Shown piece after piece: positions 22,045-34,130 of a stretch of DNA of 64,000 bases. Numbering within the stretch: the stretch's first letter is position 1; each line of letters starts with the position of its first letter. This DNA comes from Alopecurus myosuroides (taxonomy: Eukaryota > Streptophyta > Magnoliopsida > Poales > Poaceae): the NCBI GenBank assembly GCA_028641055.1, contig CM054061.1, positions 55,098,081-55,162,080 of the forward strand. Reading direction: 5' to 3'. The notes beneath the pieces were generated by a model. The model was not told the origin of the DNA. It saw only the letters and a list, made by a program, of their open reading frames with translations, and did no database searches. Both the position numbers and the translations under genes were made by a program.

Positions 22045-23129
22045 CCGACTTGATGGGCTTGGAGATGACCATGGCGCGTCGTCACAGGTTCTTAATCGAC
22101 GTTTACTGCGATGATCATGGAGGATCCGTGTCTTCATGAGCTTTCTATCGATGGCTTGCTTCTACTACTAGCTAGGTCTTTCAGATGTTAAGGCATAAAG
22201 TGGCGATCAATTTGAGTTGTTTATTTGTTGCATGTGTTTGTGATCGTCACGTGGTTCGGTTTATCCATTGTTTTGTTGATGTTTTAAACATCTATCTATC
22301 TGGTCTTAAGATTTACATTCGTAAAAGCAAAATTACTTTTTTTTGGAAAAGCTTAGTCTGTTTGACTGTGAAGTATATATATAGGGAGATCATTACTTGT
22401 ACCAATGAACTGTCGTCATACAAAACGAGATTGTGTGCAAATATGCTCCAGGGAAACCCACTCCATGTTGCAGGGAAATCAGCTCTTTAACTCGTTCAGG
22501 GATTAATACTCTCGTTTTCGCGAAATTAATCACACTAGGATTGGTTATTTTTCTCCATGTTACATAGCAGCACGATTTGTTCATTGCAGGAGCATGATTC
22601 CTGAATGAATTTTCAATCGACAATCACACTGAGGTTATTCCAGTGATGAGTAGCAGAGAAGCTCGATGCTCATTGTAGCTCTGACACGCAGAATTCCATC
22701 GGTTCATTGCATGAGCACTATTTGTTCATTGCAGGAAGCATGGTTCCAGGAAATTAATTGAATCAAATGCCTTCGTGGCATCGATCCTTTCTTCAGTCTG
22801 CATTGTTGGTGTAAGCAGAAAACTAGTCAGAATTAACTGAAGATAATGATAAATTGCTCTAGCTGCCCTTGAGGTGACCATCCTGTAACACATACAGCAC
22901 CACAAAATTTGAAAATAAATGGTGTGATTTCTGGAAATTATATACCATGATGAAGGTAACAATGATCAGGTCTCCTGAAATGCGGTGCGATGAAATTATT
23001 AGTTAGTCAAACTCAAAAAAATTATTCGAAACCCACCACAGGGCTTGTAGTGATGAAGGCCCATTTCGATCATAAACTTTCACGTAATTCGACCTGTAGT
23101 CAACAACAACAAAAAGTAATTCAACATGT
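22045..23129. other. F-box 3' flank and intergenic DNA
   Basis: Moderately AT-rich with only short ORFs. The first about 150 bp may be the rest of the F-box C-terminal frame and 3' UTR. GCAGGAAGCATGGTTCC-like phrases around 22590-22750 recur imperfectly. Nothing else is assignable. Confidence 0.45.
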
Positions 23130-24171
23130 ATTACCGAAAGCTACTTCTTACTTGGATAATACCTGCTCTAGTAAACCTTTCAAATGTTCGATCTCATCCT
23201 TCCTCTCCCTTTGTCCCCATTTATCTTGATCGCGGTATTGCCACCTGACGAGTTCCATGATCGAGGTGATAAAACGCTCATCAAACCCTCGCCGTTCGAG
23301 GACCTAGCGAAGGAACGCCCAGTCCAGACGATCATAAGCTTTCTAAAATTTCAGCTTAAGGAACATCCACTTATGGTAGTGAACCTTTAGCTCATGAAAT
23401 CTCATCAAGTGGTACATCATGGATAAATCGTCCCTTGAGAAAGGTGAACTGAAAGGGATGTGTGATGCGCTTCGCAACAAGTGCTAAGCATATCGCAAAC
23501 ACCTTGGCGAATATTCTTTTGTTGACATTTATCACCGTGATCAGTCTAAACTAGCGTATGTCCGTGGCCCTAGAGACTTTCGGGATCAGAGCCACTACGC
23601 CAAAATTCAGGTGTGTCATGACCAAGGTTCCATTATAAAATTTCTGAAATATGGGCATGATAACAGCCTGGATAGACTCCTAGAAATTCTGGAAGAAGGA
23701 GACTGGAAGGTCATCCGGCCCCAAGGCCAAATTAGCCTTCATCTCCATAAGTGCCCTCCGAACCACCTCGGGGAGAAAAGGGAGGGTGAACTCCCCATTC
23801 TCTGAAGGGGTGACCAAGGCCCCGAGGGACCAAGAGTCCTCGGCCAATGACACCCTAGAGCGGGGTCCCGCCATAAATAATAACTCCTTATAAGAAGAGT
23901 AAATATACGCGGAGAGATGCTCAACCGCCTCTAATAGGTGACCATCAGCCCAAAGGAACGGAATGAAGCATATCCTACGGTCGAACATTTGCAAACACAT
24001 GGAAGTAGGCAGCATTAGCATCTCCCTTGAACGTCCAATTCTGGCGGCTCTGCTGCCACTATAATATCTCCTCCCTGCTGGGTTGCGCAATGGAAATTTA
24101 AAATTTTCGTCATGCATGCTACGTAACAACCAAGACCTTTGTACGCAGATACAAGTGAATATAAATCCCAA
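23130..24171 (-). pseudogene. LINE reverse transcriptase relic
   Basis: The minus strand shows in order a KGDAN..YFH-like phrase near 24030, ICFIPFLWADGHLLE, SLAEDSWSLGALVTPSENGEFTLPFLPEVVRRALMEMK, and GPDDLPVSFFQNF (23680), all typical of LINE RT. After a stop it goes on through VVALIPK, AICLALVAKRI and a FEKAYDRLDWAFL-like stretch near 23330, then a G-x-NTAIKING-like phrase near 23240. Many stops and frame changes mark it as dead. The catalytic FADD box is not recognisable. Confidence 0.75.
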
Positions 24172-25950
24172 GATCTAATTTCCGAGACCGTGTACCAGAC
24201 ACTATAGTAGCGGAAGAGGTGTTAGTGACAATGTCGATGAACCATGTAGAAGATCCTCATGCACAATCATATGGGTGAGGATGTTGCCGACTCCTCGTAT
24301 CCAGCACCTTGATCCAGCAGAGTGAGGGTCTCGCGTGTTATCCCTTTGATATTATGCACACATACGTCGGTGCCAATTCTGTAGCGCTTCGCCGTCCAGC
24401 ACTAGATGTCGCAGGTGTGTTGAAGATGGAGTTCTTAACACATGAGAGAGAGTAAGTAATTAGAAGATAGGTATAATTGGGAGAGAGAGGACACCTCAAG
24501 ACCCAATTAGAAGAAACTCTAATTCAATTTGATAAAGTTCTAATTAGACTCTCTAATTCTTCCAGAGAAAGAGAGAGAGACTTGAGAGCCAATTGTGTGT
24601 TTTGCTTGGAGTCTTGGGGTGCTTTATATAGTGGAAGGAGGGGGACTTGCCAAAAGGGAGAGGCATCCTAGTTCAACTAGGAGGAGGTGGCCGCACCATG
24701 AAGATGTGGCCGCACCCCTCCCCTAGCCCAACTCGGATTGGGGTGAGGTGGAGTCCAACTCTACCTCCCTCCTTCCCTTTTTCTTTTTCTCCTTTTTCTT
24801 TTCTCTTTTTCTCTCTAAATAATTCAAGAAAAATACAGGGATGATGAGTACTCCTTCCGTATCAAAATATAAGATGTTTTACCATTTTATAGATATAATG
24901 TATCTAGACATGTTTTAGTGTGTAGATTCATATGCATCTTACACTAAAACATATCTAGGTACATATTGTCTAGGAAATGCTAAAACATTTTATATTTCGA
25001 TACGGAGGGAGTACCATTTTGTGAAGCCACTCGGGCCCACCTGGCAGCCCCAAAATAACGGTTCAGCCATGAGGGGATATCTGCCCCTCCCCGTACACCC
25101 CCATAAGGAAAGTCCCTGAAACTCCCCCGGAACAACTTAATCCCAATAGATAAAATCCTCGATATTATCTAACGATGTCAGAAATATATTTCCGACACCT
25201 CGGGACATCTCATGCCCACTGCATTTGCTCCATAAAGCATGCGGGCTCAATTTCTCTTTCAGAACAACTCCAGAATAAATTCCAGCAATAATGTTTCTAT
25301 TACTCTGGGACATCCATGCATCCCTGCTTGACCAGACTACCAAGTAGATCCATCACTGACCACAGAGCGGAGTGCCACATCGAAAAAGAATCTGGAACTC
25401 TCTTATTCATCACCGATTCCACCCTTACTGAAATTAAGACATCGAGCGGCCGAAAACTTAAAATATGATCGCCCTTGCCCTACTAACACAGGTGCCAACA
25501 CTCGAGATCTGATGAGAAAGAGGTCGTCAGGGGGAGGCGGACGAAAGGCTGGTGGCGCTAGGAGAACGACACGAGATAACCACTCTATTGATCATTCAAC
25601 CATACTGAGAATTTTTATTCCGTTGAATATAGATCCAATTTTTGCTCTTGGAGCAGTCAAAAATTCCAGTCTCAGAATCATCAATCAGGAAAATATAGAG
25701 GCTCTTGCTCTAGGCTAGGAGGAGGCTCACTAGGTTCCTATGGTGAACTCGGGACAACAGCTCAATCTCGTTCTTGAACTCCGGCGCGCCCTGCATGGAC
25801 CCGGACTGTGCCCGCTTTATCGCCACCCGTATTCCATCCCCTAGATGGCTATGCAAAATTGAAAGGCAGATTCGGTAAGTGGTGCAAGGCCGACCACGAC
25901 AGGCGACGACACAAACATAGGACGACGGCGGCGTCTAGATCGATGAGGAT
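24172..25950. other. Repetitive intergenic DNA, no gene
   Basis: From about 24430 to 24840 the sequence (GA-rich tract, CTTTATATAGTGG at 24622, pyrimidine-rich end) looks like part of an LTR, possibly a solo or truncated copy, interrupted or bordered by the MITE at 24849. From 25020 to 25950 there are short frames only. The minus strand near 25330-25390 gives MDLLGSLVKQGCMDVPE with stops around it, which I cannot identify. Confidence 0.4.
24849..25013. mobile_element. Stowaway-type MITE
   Basis: Inverted ends CTCCTTCCGTATCAAAATAT and its near-complement ATATTTCGATACGGAGGGAG, flanked by TA at 24849-24850 and 25012-25013. Length about 161 bp. The middle also folds (TCTTACACTAAAACATATCT against ATGTTTTAGTGTGTAGA). 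Confidence 0.92.
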
Positions 25951-28476
25951 GTGGGCGAGAACCTCACTACGGTGAGTACCTTCGTCACGGATGTGGTCGC
26001 CGGCACAGGGTCGGCTGCGTGCCACAGGGTGGAGACGCCAGGTCTTGTGCGTGGAGTCCGTTGGTCGGATGTAGCCGACGAGGAAGATGCGGTGGAGTCA
26101 GAGCGCCTAGAGGCGGAGCGCTTGTGCTCGCCACCGGCTCTGGCCACCCTTGCGGACTACCTCGCGGTCACATCCAGGTCCCCATGGTGTCTCCCGGCTT
26201 CTCGGCGTCCCTCCATGGTGCGGCGACCTCCCTCCGGCGGAAGACATAGGGTGGTGGCGGCGGTTTCCCAGTTGGGTGTTGGGGACCTGCCCGTGCGGGC
26301 AAGGGTGGTGAACCCGGGGTTCGCCCCTGGGATCGCCTGGCCTAGGTCACCGGCGGCTGACGCGGTGGTGGCGCGCCGCCACCCGGGTCGGGATCCGTTT
26401 GTGTTGCGCCTGGAAGGAACGGGAGCGACGTTCGCGTCCGTCCTTGGGCCTGGGCCGGGATCCGTGGCAAACCCTAGGCCCAAGATGGAAAGCCCAGTTG
26501 CGCGGCCCATCATGGGCTGGAGGAGCCAAGACCCTCGCGCGGCTTCTGGGCTTCCGGCGGCCCAGGAGAATAGGGACGTGGCCGCATTTATTTGGATCCC
26601 CAAGGGATCCCGGGCCTTTGACCTAGGTTTTCCCGCGACCAGCCGCCAGGTTGCTCGTTTCCGCTATTCCGCTCGCAAATTCGTTGCTACGCCGAATCCG
26701 CCGCCCTTTAGCCGGACCTTCGCCAACATGGTGGCTGGCCAGATGAAGCGGCCGCGCGACGACCACTCCCCTGCCCGCCGCGGCCGCTCGCCCCTTCCCC
26801 GGTCCCCTCCACCTGCACGGGCGCCGCTGTATCGCCCCCCCGCCACGCCGTTCTCCGATCGCATCCCCAGGTGGCCGCGCTTCGCCGGGAGGCTGCTCGA
26901 TGGTAGGCCGCGCGCCGTCACCGCGGCGGTCCCCTGGACGGGCCAACGCGGGCTGGGGTGGGCGCAGGCCGGCTGGTTCCCCGGCGCGCACGGGATCCCT
27001 CAGTGCCCGGGTCAGGGAGGCGGCGCTGCGTGATGATCTCCTGCGGGCAGAGGGTTCCCGCACGACTGGGCGCTTGCAGGGGACCGTGAGGTGGACCTGC
27101 GCCTGCTCGTCCGATACGTGTGTCTGGCCGGGATGGTTCCCAGGGGGCGCATCGTTAGGAGTCGCGAGGAGTTGGGTGTCGGTCCAACCGCGGTCGCGAT
27201 CGCTCCCTTCGTCGTGATGCTAGGCCCCCGATTGTGGATGGCGCGGTGGTGATTCCGAAGAAGAAGAAGAACAAGAAAAAAAAGAAGGCAGTGCCGGGTG
27301 TGGATGGTGTGGTGCCCGCGGTGTCAGACGGGATACCAGGAGACCGTCGTGTGGTGCCCAGTTCGACGTACCAGCCGCTCCGGAGGGAGCCTCTGACACT
27401 CCTGGGCCACGACATTGATGCCGGATTCTGCTACATCGACCTCGGGGGAATCAAGCTTTCTTCCCCAGAGTTTATGGCGGTAGTGAGGTTCTCCCGGACC
27501 CGACCAGATCACCCTCCGTGGAGATCTCCGCTGAGTCGATCCGCGCGGCCTTTCTGCGGCTTGAGCCGGAGGCTCCCTGGGTGGTGACTGCACTGTCTAC
27601 CTGGGAGTTCGCGGTGGAGTTCCCTTCCCTTGAGTTTCTTAAGGCCCTATCCTGGGGCGAGTCCACCACGCTGCGAGGCTGCAACCTCAAGGTCTCCATC
27701 GAGCAGTCTTCCATCGACCCAGCTTCGCTTTCTACGCTCGCCTCTGTCTGGATTCTGATCCATGGCATCCCGCCAGAGGCGAAGGTTGTCCCTATCGTGG
27801 ATCAGATATCTCAGGAGGTGGGTCGCCTTCTTTAGGTGGATGAGACCAGGGCGTGGTCCGGTGCGCCTGCGGATGATGGTCCCTGACATCTCCAAGCTGG
27901 AGGGCCCTCTTCCCCCTTTCTACTTTGATGGGATGGAGAAGCCCCTTAGCGTGGAGGTGGAGGCGGAGTGTGCTCAGCTTGGTTCCTCGCCTCCGCGTTC
28001 CCACCGCTCTCCATCCCCCCACCATCACAGCTCCTCGGAGGACGGGGAGGACTCCTTAGGCGACGACTCCGACCCTGGCCTTCGGGAGGAGGCAGCTCCT
28101 ACTATGGTGTCGGCTCCCCCGCCTAGGATTCCTCAGACCGGGGGGCGGTGGTGGACTTTGAGGTCCCGATGGCTTAGGTATCTTTGCTTGTGCCTTCTCT
28201 GCCAGCTCCATTCACTCTTCCTAAGAGTGCGCCGGCTAAGCTGGCCATGGTGGACGTATCTTGGCATGTCACCCAGCTGACCCAGGGGATCCCGTTCTCA
28301 CAGTATGGATCAAACCTCTGTGAGGGACTTGGTTACCATGATATGGCGAGCCTCGTCCCTGACGCTCTACACGGCCTGCCGTCGCCACTCTCTGGTTCGG
28401 TGGAGGAGGCGGACTCGGGGGGAGTGAGTATGGAGGTGTCCGCGCCAGTTTCACCTCGGTCTCCGGGGGTGGTGTG
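25951..28476 (+). pseudogene. LINE ORF1 (DUF4283-type), 5' part
   Basis: Best supported from 27470: AVVRF, then EISAESIRAAFLRLEPEAPW and FAVEFPSLEFLKALSW, WILIHGIPPEA and VPIVDQISQEVGRLL. This is the DUF4283 domain of plant LINE ORF1, which binds the element's RNA. A frameshift near 27835 moves the continuation (DISKLEGPLPPFYFDGMEKP, then an acidic Ser-rich tail) to another frame. A second shift leads into EVSAPVSPRSPGVV. The GC-rich frame 25951-27033 upstream may be its leader or N-terminus, which is weaker evidence. It is cut at 28476 by the SIRE-like copia and resumes at 55072. Confidence 0.7.
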
Positions 28477-29906
28477 TGAAAGTGCACTATGGTCAACTAG
28501 GGGGGGTGAATAGGTTGACTACCAATTTTTCTTTTCTTTTCCTTTTAGTGGGGCTTAGCAAGATAAAGTAAGGTTCTCTAGATGTGCAACTAGATGAGCA
28601 ACCTATGTGGACAAAACGATATGCGCAACGGAAGTAAAGCGTAAGGTAGTAAAGCAAACAACAAGTGTAAACAAGGAGACAAGGATATGATTCACCGTAG
28701 TTCCTTCTCAAGGAGAAGTACGTCTACGTTGGAGAGGTGGGGAGCCACCTAGGCGCTCCTCAATAGCACGGTTGTGCACACCTTTTTCTCCTTGAGCTTC
28801 TCCGGTGAGGGAGATGCTCGTTTCCACTATGAGGTTGACTTGAAGGCGTTGACCAAACCTTTACAAGGACTTGAGGTCACTCCACAAGATGGATGGAGGC
28901 TCTCAAGCAATCCGTAGCTTCTTGCAACAAGGTGGAAACTACAAGCACGAGATCTACTAAGGTTTCTAGGCCTCAAGTAGGATTCTAGATCTACTAGGTT
29001 GTGGTGGATGGATTTGAGATTCCTTTGGTGGAAGTGTGGATCTAGGTCTCCTCTAGCTCTCCACCAAGTTTGGGAGTGTTTGGGTGGAGATCTAGGTGGT
29101 TGAAGCTTTCATTAATGGCTAGGAGAGAGAATGGGAAAAGCTTGGCATTTAAGAGGTAGGGGAAGGCGTATTTATACCCCTTGCATTTAAGTGACCGTTT
29201 GCAGTCCAGGGCACCGGAGGCTCCGGTGGTCTTCAGCCCGCTCCATAGTTGCGCAGCGCACCAGCTCGTGTGCGCTGGAATACTGAGCGGAGGTTCCGGT
29301 GGGTCCTGTGGAGGTTCCGCCCACCGGAGGCTCACCGGAGGCTCCGGTGGAACCTCCGCTCTGCCCAAACAGAAGGGCAGTTAAGCGGAGCATCCACCGG
29401 ACCCCCACCGGAGCCCATTTACCCTAGAAAAGGGAGGGCACCGGAGGTCCACCGGAGGCTCCGGTGGAACCTCCGCTCTGCTCAAACAGAAGGGTATTTA
29501 GGCGGAGCTTCCACCGGAACCTCACCGGATCCCTTTTTGCGTGCAGCGCGTGTGTTGGAGGATGGCGGAGCCTCCGGTGGAATTGGCGGAGGTTCCGCCC
29601 ACCGGATCTCCACCGGAGCTTCCGCTCCTGGTTCCGCTCGTTCGCTCCAGAGAGGGGTTTTGGCGGAGCCCCCACCGGACCCCCACCGGATCCTGGGCGG
29701 AGCCTCCGGTGGATTCACCGGAGCCTCCGCTCCTGCATATTGCACTTTCCTGGATTCGTTTCTCCTTGCACTTTTCATATAAACTGATCATTTGCCCCAT
29801 AGAATAAGTGAACCTGTTTAAACCTGGGAATTTCCATCTATTGAACACACATTAGATCAAATAGTTGTGTTATCATATAATTACCAAAACGGACGATGAT
29901 CTTTCA
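28477..29906 (-). repeat. SIRE-like 3' LTR (1430 bp)
   Basis: Begins TGAAAGTGCACTATGG and ends GACGATGATCTTTCA. Shares its whole length with 53618-55071 apart from small indels (for example 10 bp missing near 29090 and a missing CCGGAGG unit near 29225). Confidence 0.95.
29205..29735. repeat. CCGGAGG/CCTCCGG palindromic repeat cluster in 3' LTR
   Basis: Many copies of CACCGGAGGCTCCGGTGG, GCGGAGGTTCCG and related words, each nearly self-complementary, so the region can fold into many small GC hairpins. The same cluster is in the 5' LTR and in the 3' internal region of the element. Confidence 0.85.
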
Positions 29907-29921
29907 TTCTCCCCCTTTTTG
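29907..29921 (-). other. SIRE-like polypurine tract
   Basis: The minus strand reads AAAAAGGGGGAGAA directly before the 3' LTR. Confidence 0.85.
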
Positions 29922-30315
29922 GTAATTGATGACAACATAACTATTTGTATGATTATAAACACAATATGAACGGAGCTCCCCCTAAAGGTATGCTCCTTTC
30001 ATATTGAGAGCATTTAGGCATGATATATAAGAATAACATGACAACAATATCACAGTACACATATATCACATAAATAACATCAAACGAGGTTCACACGAAC
30101 ATAATATGACATAGTTCACGATAGATAGGAATATTGTAGATAAGACCGAAGTTCCAAATGATCCAATGAGAAACCAAACTCCCTCAAGCGAAATAAAAGA
30201 TGCAAATAAATAAGCTTGAGGGAGACCCATTCAAATGCCCGTTCCTAATATAAATCTCTCCCCCTTTGGCATCAAGATACCAAAAAGAGAGAGACCAAGA
30301 TGCAAACGTCCCAAA
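29922..30315 (-). other. SIRE-like 3' untranslated region
   Basis: AT-rich spacer between the stop of the third ORF and the polypurine tract. No ORF or motif of note. Confidence 0.6.
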
Positions 30316-31086
30316 TCACTCGGAGGAGGAGGAGGAGGCTTCCGGAGCCGGGGAGGGATCACGGCGGTGAGAGCTAGTGGCTTCATCTCCTTCTTCCTCG
30401 GACCACTCAATAAGCTTTCCCTTGGAGTCCTTTGCTTGCCAATCATCCCAATTGGTGATGCTATCAAGAACCGGAGAGTCAACGGAGAGGCCTTCCTCAC
30501 GAAGACGTTGACGAGAGGCTTGAGCTTTGTTGCGGTTCTTGAGTTCCTTATCATAGTGTTCTTCCCATTGATGTTGCTCTATTTTCTTGTTCAACCGAAA
30601 CACTTTCTTGGGAGCTCTTGCCATCCATTTGAAGGCATTGCTAGAGGGAGGAGGTTGAGATGGACCCTCGTCTTCTTCCTCATCAACAATGATGTGAGGC
30701 CTAGCCTTGTGCTTGCGGATGGCGGGAGTGGGATGCACAACGGGTTCTGTGTGATCTTTCATGAGAAGCCTCTTTTCCGTGTGAGAGATCCAATGTGCAT
30801 CATCAAGAGGTTCATTCGGAAACTTTTTATTCCATACGTCAAGGATGATCTTCATGATGAATGACCCAAAACAAGCATTCTTCCGGTTGACAATGACATA
30901 CCACAACTCATTCCAAATATAATCAAGCACATCAAGCTTGCGAGGAGTGTCATCCATCCGGTGTTGATGAGTAAGGAGCATAAGGTTCTTCAAGAAGCCT
31001 TGAATCTCATCCACATTGCCCGCCTTGGGGTTGATGGTCTCGCGATAGATGCGCAACATGATGTCATATGTGGGATAGAGACCCTT
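30316..31086 (-). CDS. SIRE-like third ORF (env position), C-terminal half
   Basis: This is the second half of the ORF interrupted at 31087-45682. The open frame runs from the insertion point to the stop at 30316. It contains DVLDYIWNELWYVIVNRKNACF, then a charged region with a predicted coiled coil (FRLNKKIEQHQWEEHYDKEL...RQRLREEG) and an acidic/serine tail (PEASSSSSE). No transmembrane segment is evident in this half. Proteins in this position are called env-like by location. The function is unknown, and similar domains have been annotated simply as putative plant transposon proteins. Confidence 0.75.
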   Translation of the reverse strand, partial: KGLYPTYDIMLRIYRETINPKAGNVDEIQGFLKNLMLLTHQHRMDDTPRKLDVLDYIWNELWYVIVNRKNACFGSFIMKIILDVWNKKFPNEPLDDAHWISHTEKRLLMKDHTEPVVHPTPAIRKHKARPHIIVDEEEDEGPSQPPPSSNAFKWMARAPKKVFRLNKKIEQHQWEEHYDKELKNRNKAQASRQRLREEGLSVDSPVLDSITNWDDWQAKDSKGKLIEWSEEEGDEATSSHRRDPSPAPEASSSSSE

Positions 31087-33138
31087 TGTGACGCCCCGAG
31101 ATCGGGCACTATGCAGATTTCAGCATTCCCGCCAAATTCCACATAATAACCGATTCCAGGTTGACACTTGTGATAACATTACAATAGTTCACGAATAATC
31201 CACAATTACAACAGAAACAGATAGATACAAGATGACTCAAACGAGCCAGGGTTACAACTGATACATTACAAAGATCCAAATAACAGCGGAAGAAAACGAC
31301 ATATCGTCCGTCTACGGACAAGATCCAAATTGGACTAAGAGTCCTGAAGATAACCGAGAGCGTCCAATCCCTGCCCAGGCCAAGCCGGAGGGATTCCCAA
31401 GCTAACGTCGTCAGACTTCAAACCTGTTGACTGCAATGTTGAATATGCAGCCACGAAAGAGATTCGTGGGTCAGTACGGTTAAGTACTGGCAAGGGGGAT
31501 AAAACCCATACTCACAAAATACCGGCGTAGCCAGTCATCACAAGATACAAATACTTTAGGATCAACGGAAAGGAAGGGGTTATTGCAAATAAGCGACAGC
31601 AGGCTGCACTAACCAACTACAGAGAGATACTACCACTTCCGGCTAACAGAAAGAAGATAAGATCGAGTATTGTAACCAACTGAAAGTAACTCCAAACAAA
31701 CCCATCCTGGATCTCGCCCCTTATCCAAAGAAGCAATCCGAGGATAACTCACACAGTTGCATTAGATGTGAATCCAGTTATTGTGTGAATAAACTATTAC
31801 TAGTCAAGTTGTTAATCATTGGGTGAAAGATTGTTAAACATTAGGTTTAAGTTGTCCTGAGTACTTGTTAGCCAGTACTTTCACCAAGTAATCCATAACC
31901 GCGGAAAACACGGCTTCTCGAGAAGATTATCCCTGCAGGGTTGCACCAATTTAGCCGTACACGCAAGAATAACCCGCCAGATGGGGAGCTAACCCACCAA
32001 GCGAGGTACTCTACACAACTCAACTCTTCTTCGCATCAAGCCCAAAGAACCTTGGGCGCACGGCTAATCGAGCCCCGAAGAAAAGGGACCCTCATAGCAC
32101 TCTAAGACCGTGTCCCCCTATATGCCGACTACGAAAGTTCCACCCGGGTACCAAGGGCTCGCAAGATCATGCATGCAGCAAATGGAAAACCCGAACTAAA
32201 TGAGGCGATTTGGACGAGATGCGAATCGAGTCAAATTGAGGGGGGCGCCCATACTCGCTTCCCACATGCGGGTAGTGCGCTCATCATGGATCAGTAGACA
32301 AGACCCTTTTCCTATTAGGGTCGACACTAGCAGGCCTCAAAACCACAAGGGCCTCCTGCCGGTGCCTTATCATCAAATTATTATTTAACAATAACAGTAG
32401 CATGATTGATTGATTGATTAAACATCTAGCCCCCAGAACATAAAGTAATCTAGTAACGGAAAGTAACGGGTAACAGACTCGAGCAAAACAACCCTAAGCA
32501 TGATAGTAAGACATGGGCACAAGCAATGGTTATAGGTGTGGAGGTGAGGCAATATCGGGGTTAAAGGATTCATGTGATAGGTTCGTAACAGAAACAACTA
32601 CTCCTAAGGATAGCAGAAAAGAACAACGGAAAGAATCGGTAACAAGTGATGAAAGGCAGCCATTTGGCAGCAAGTGAGTATACTTGCCTGAGATCCCGTA
32701 AGGTAGCAGAACTTGTCGTTGCTCACATCATCTCAACGTCCTATCCGGGAAGAAGCAACGAACCTCGAACAAACACCGGATGCAACAATTACTACTACGA
32801 CAAAAGATCCAGCATGATCAAGATATGGATGCATGACAGGTTTAAAGATGCATCAAAGTAAACTAGTTGACAAGATAAACAAATTTAAATGGACCCATAT
32901 GCAATTGGAGTTGCATATGAAAAGCCCATGAATTATGGTTGAAACAACTGTTTTCCAACTAACCAATAGGTGAAAGTGGATTAGCATGATGCATGGATGA
33001 GGAAAACAACAAAATAACAACAATAGAATCAATTGGAAATAAGGTTTACCAATTTTAGAAATTTATTTATTAAGTCAGAAAATTTTGGTTCCTTAAGGGT
33101 GTCACACAAACAATTGTTGTTTTCAGCAAGTTAAAGTG

Positions 33139-33880
33139 TTCAAAACAAATAATAAAGTTTATATTTGAAAAGTACATCAAATTTTAGTTGGATTACATGT
33201 TTCAAATATTGAAATTGGAATTAGGATAATTTAATTATGAATTAAACAATATTAAACAAGTTTTAAATGGATTTGAAACAAGTTTGAATTTAATTGAAGT
33301 TTTATTTGTTCAAAACATAATTTCAAACTCACATTTGAAAAGTTCACACTTTGATGGTTTTAAAACATACTTTGCATGTTCAAAATTATTTTATTTTGAG
33401 CAAGTTATGATTTTATCAAATTTAAATGAATTAAACAAGTATTAAATTATTTAGGCAATTTAAATTATTCAAACCATGAAACAAAATTTATATTTGAAAA
33501 GGTGGTTTAATTTTGCATGGAAAACATATTTCACTTGTGGAAATTGGATTTAAAATGAGCAAGTTATTATTTTGGCAATATTAAATGCAATAAACAAGAA
33601 ACAGTTGTTTTCAGCAATTTAAATTATTCAAAACAGCAAACAAAATTTATATTTGGAAAGTAGATGAAAAATTGATTGGAAAACATATTTAGTTTGTGGA
33701 ATTTGGAATTTTTATGAACAAGTTATGAATTTTGCAAATTTAAGTGAATTTGACAAGTTTTCAAATGTTTCACCAATTTTAAATATTCAAAACAGTAAAC
33801 AAACTTTATATTTGGATAGAACATTCAATTTGGGACAGAAAACATATTTGAAAAGTTAAAATTGAAGTTGGGATGAATTT
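33139..33880 (-). repeat. Imperfect tandem repeat of about 160 bp inside L1
   Basis: Units start with TTCAAAAC-type words at 33139, 33309, 33468, 33628 and 33786 (spacings 170, 159, 160, 158). Each continues with TTTATATTTGAAAAG, then AAAACATATTT, GTGGAATTTGG and CAAGTTATGA-like words. Units are well diverged from each other. Copies exist in L2 (from about 38163) and L3 (from about 43189). Confidence 0.75.
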
Positions 33881-34030
33881 TTTAGGCAATTTACAAAATT
33901 GGGTGCAATTCTGCCATTTTTAATCCATTAGGGACTTAGAAAAAAATTAAACAGGGGCCTAAAAAGAATATACAGGGACTTAGAAAGAATTTACAAGGGC
34001 CTGTTGGTGAAACTGAGCTGTGTGCAGGGC

Positions 34031-34130
34031 CTGAAAAAAAGAAGGAGAAAAGGGGGTTTTAATCCGGTGGAGGTGGGATTCGAACCCCCCACCTCCTGGG
34101 CGCGCGCAGCGACTGAAACCACTGCGGTGG
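34031..34130 (-). other. tRNA-like A-box/B-box module in L1
   Basis: On the minus strand GTGGTTTCAGTC (A-box-like, 34111-34121) is followed 35 bp later by GGGGGTTCGAATCC (B-box-like, 34076-34088), then CCCACCTCCACC and oligo-T runs (34047-34052 and 34034-34040) that could end Pol III transcription. The spacing is shorter than in a true tRNA and no full cloverleaf forms, so it is not a tRNA gene. Confidence 0.5.
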
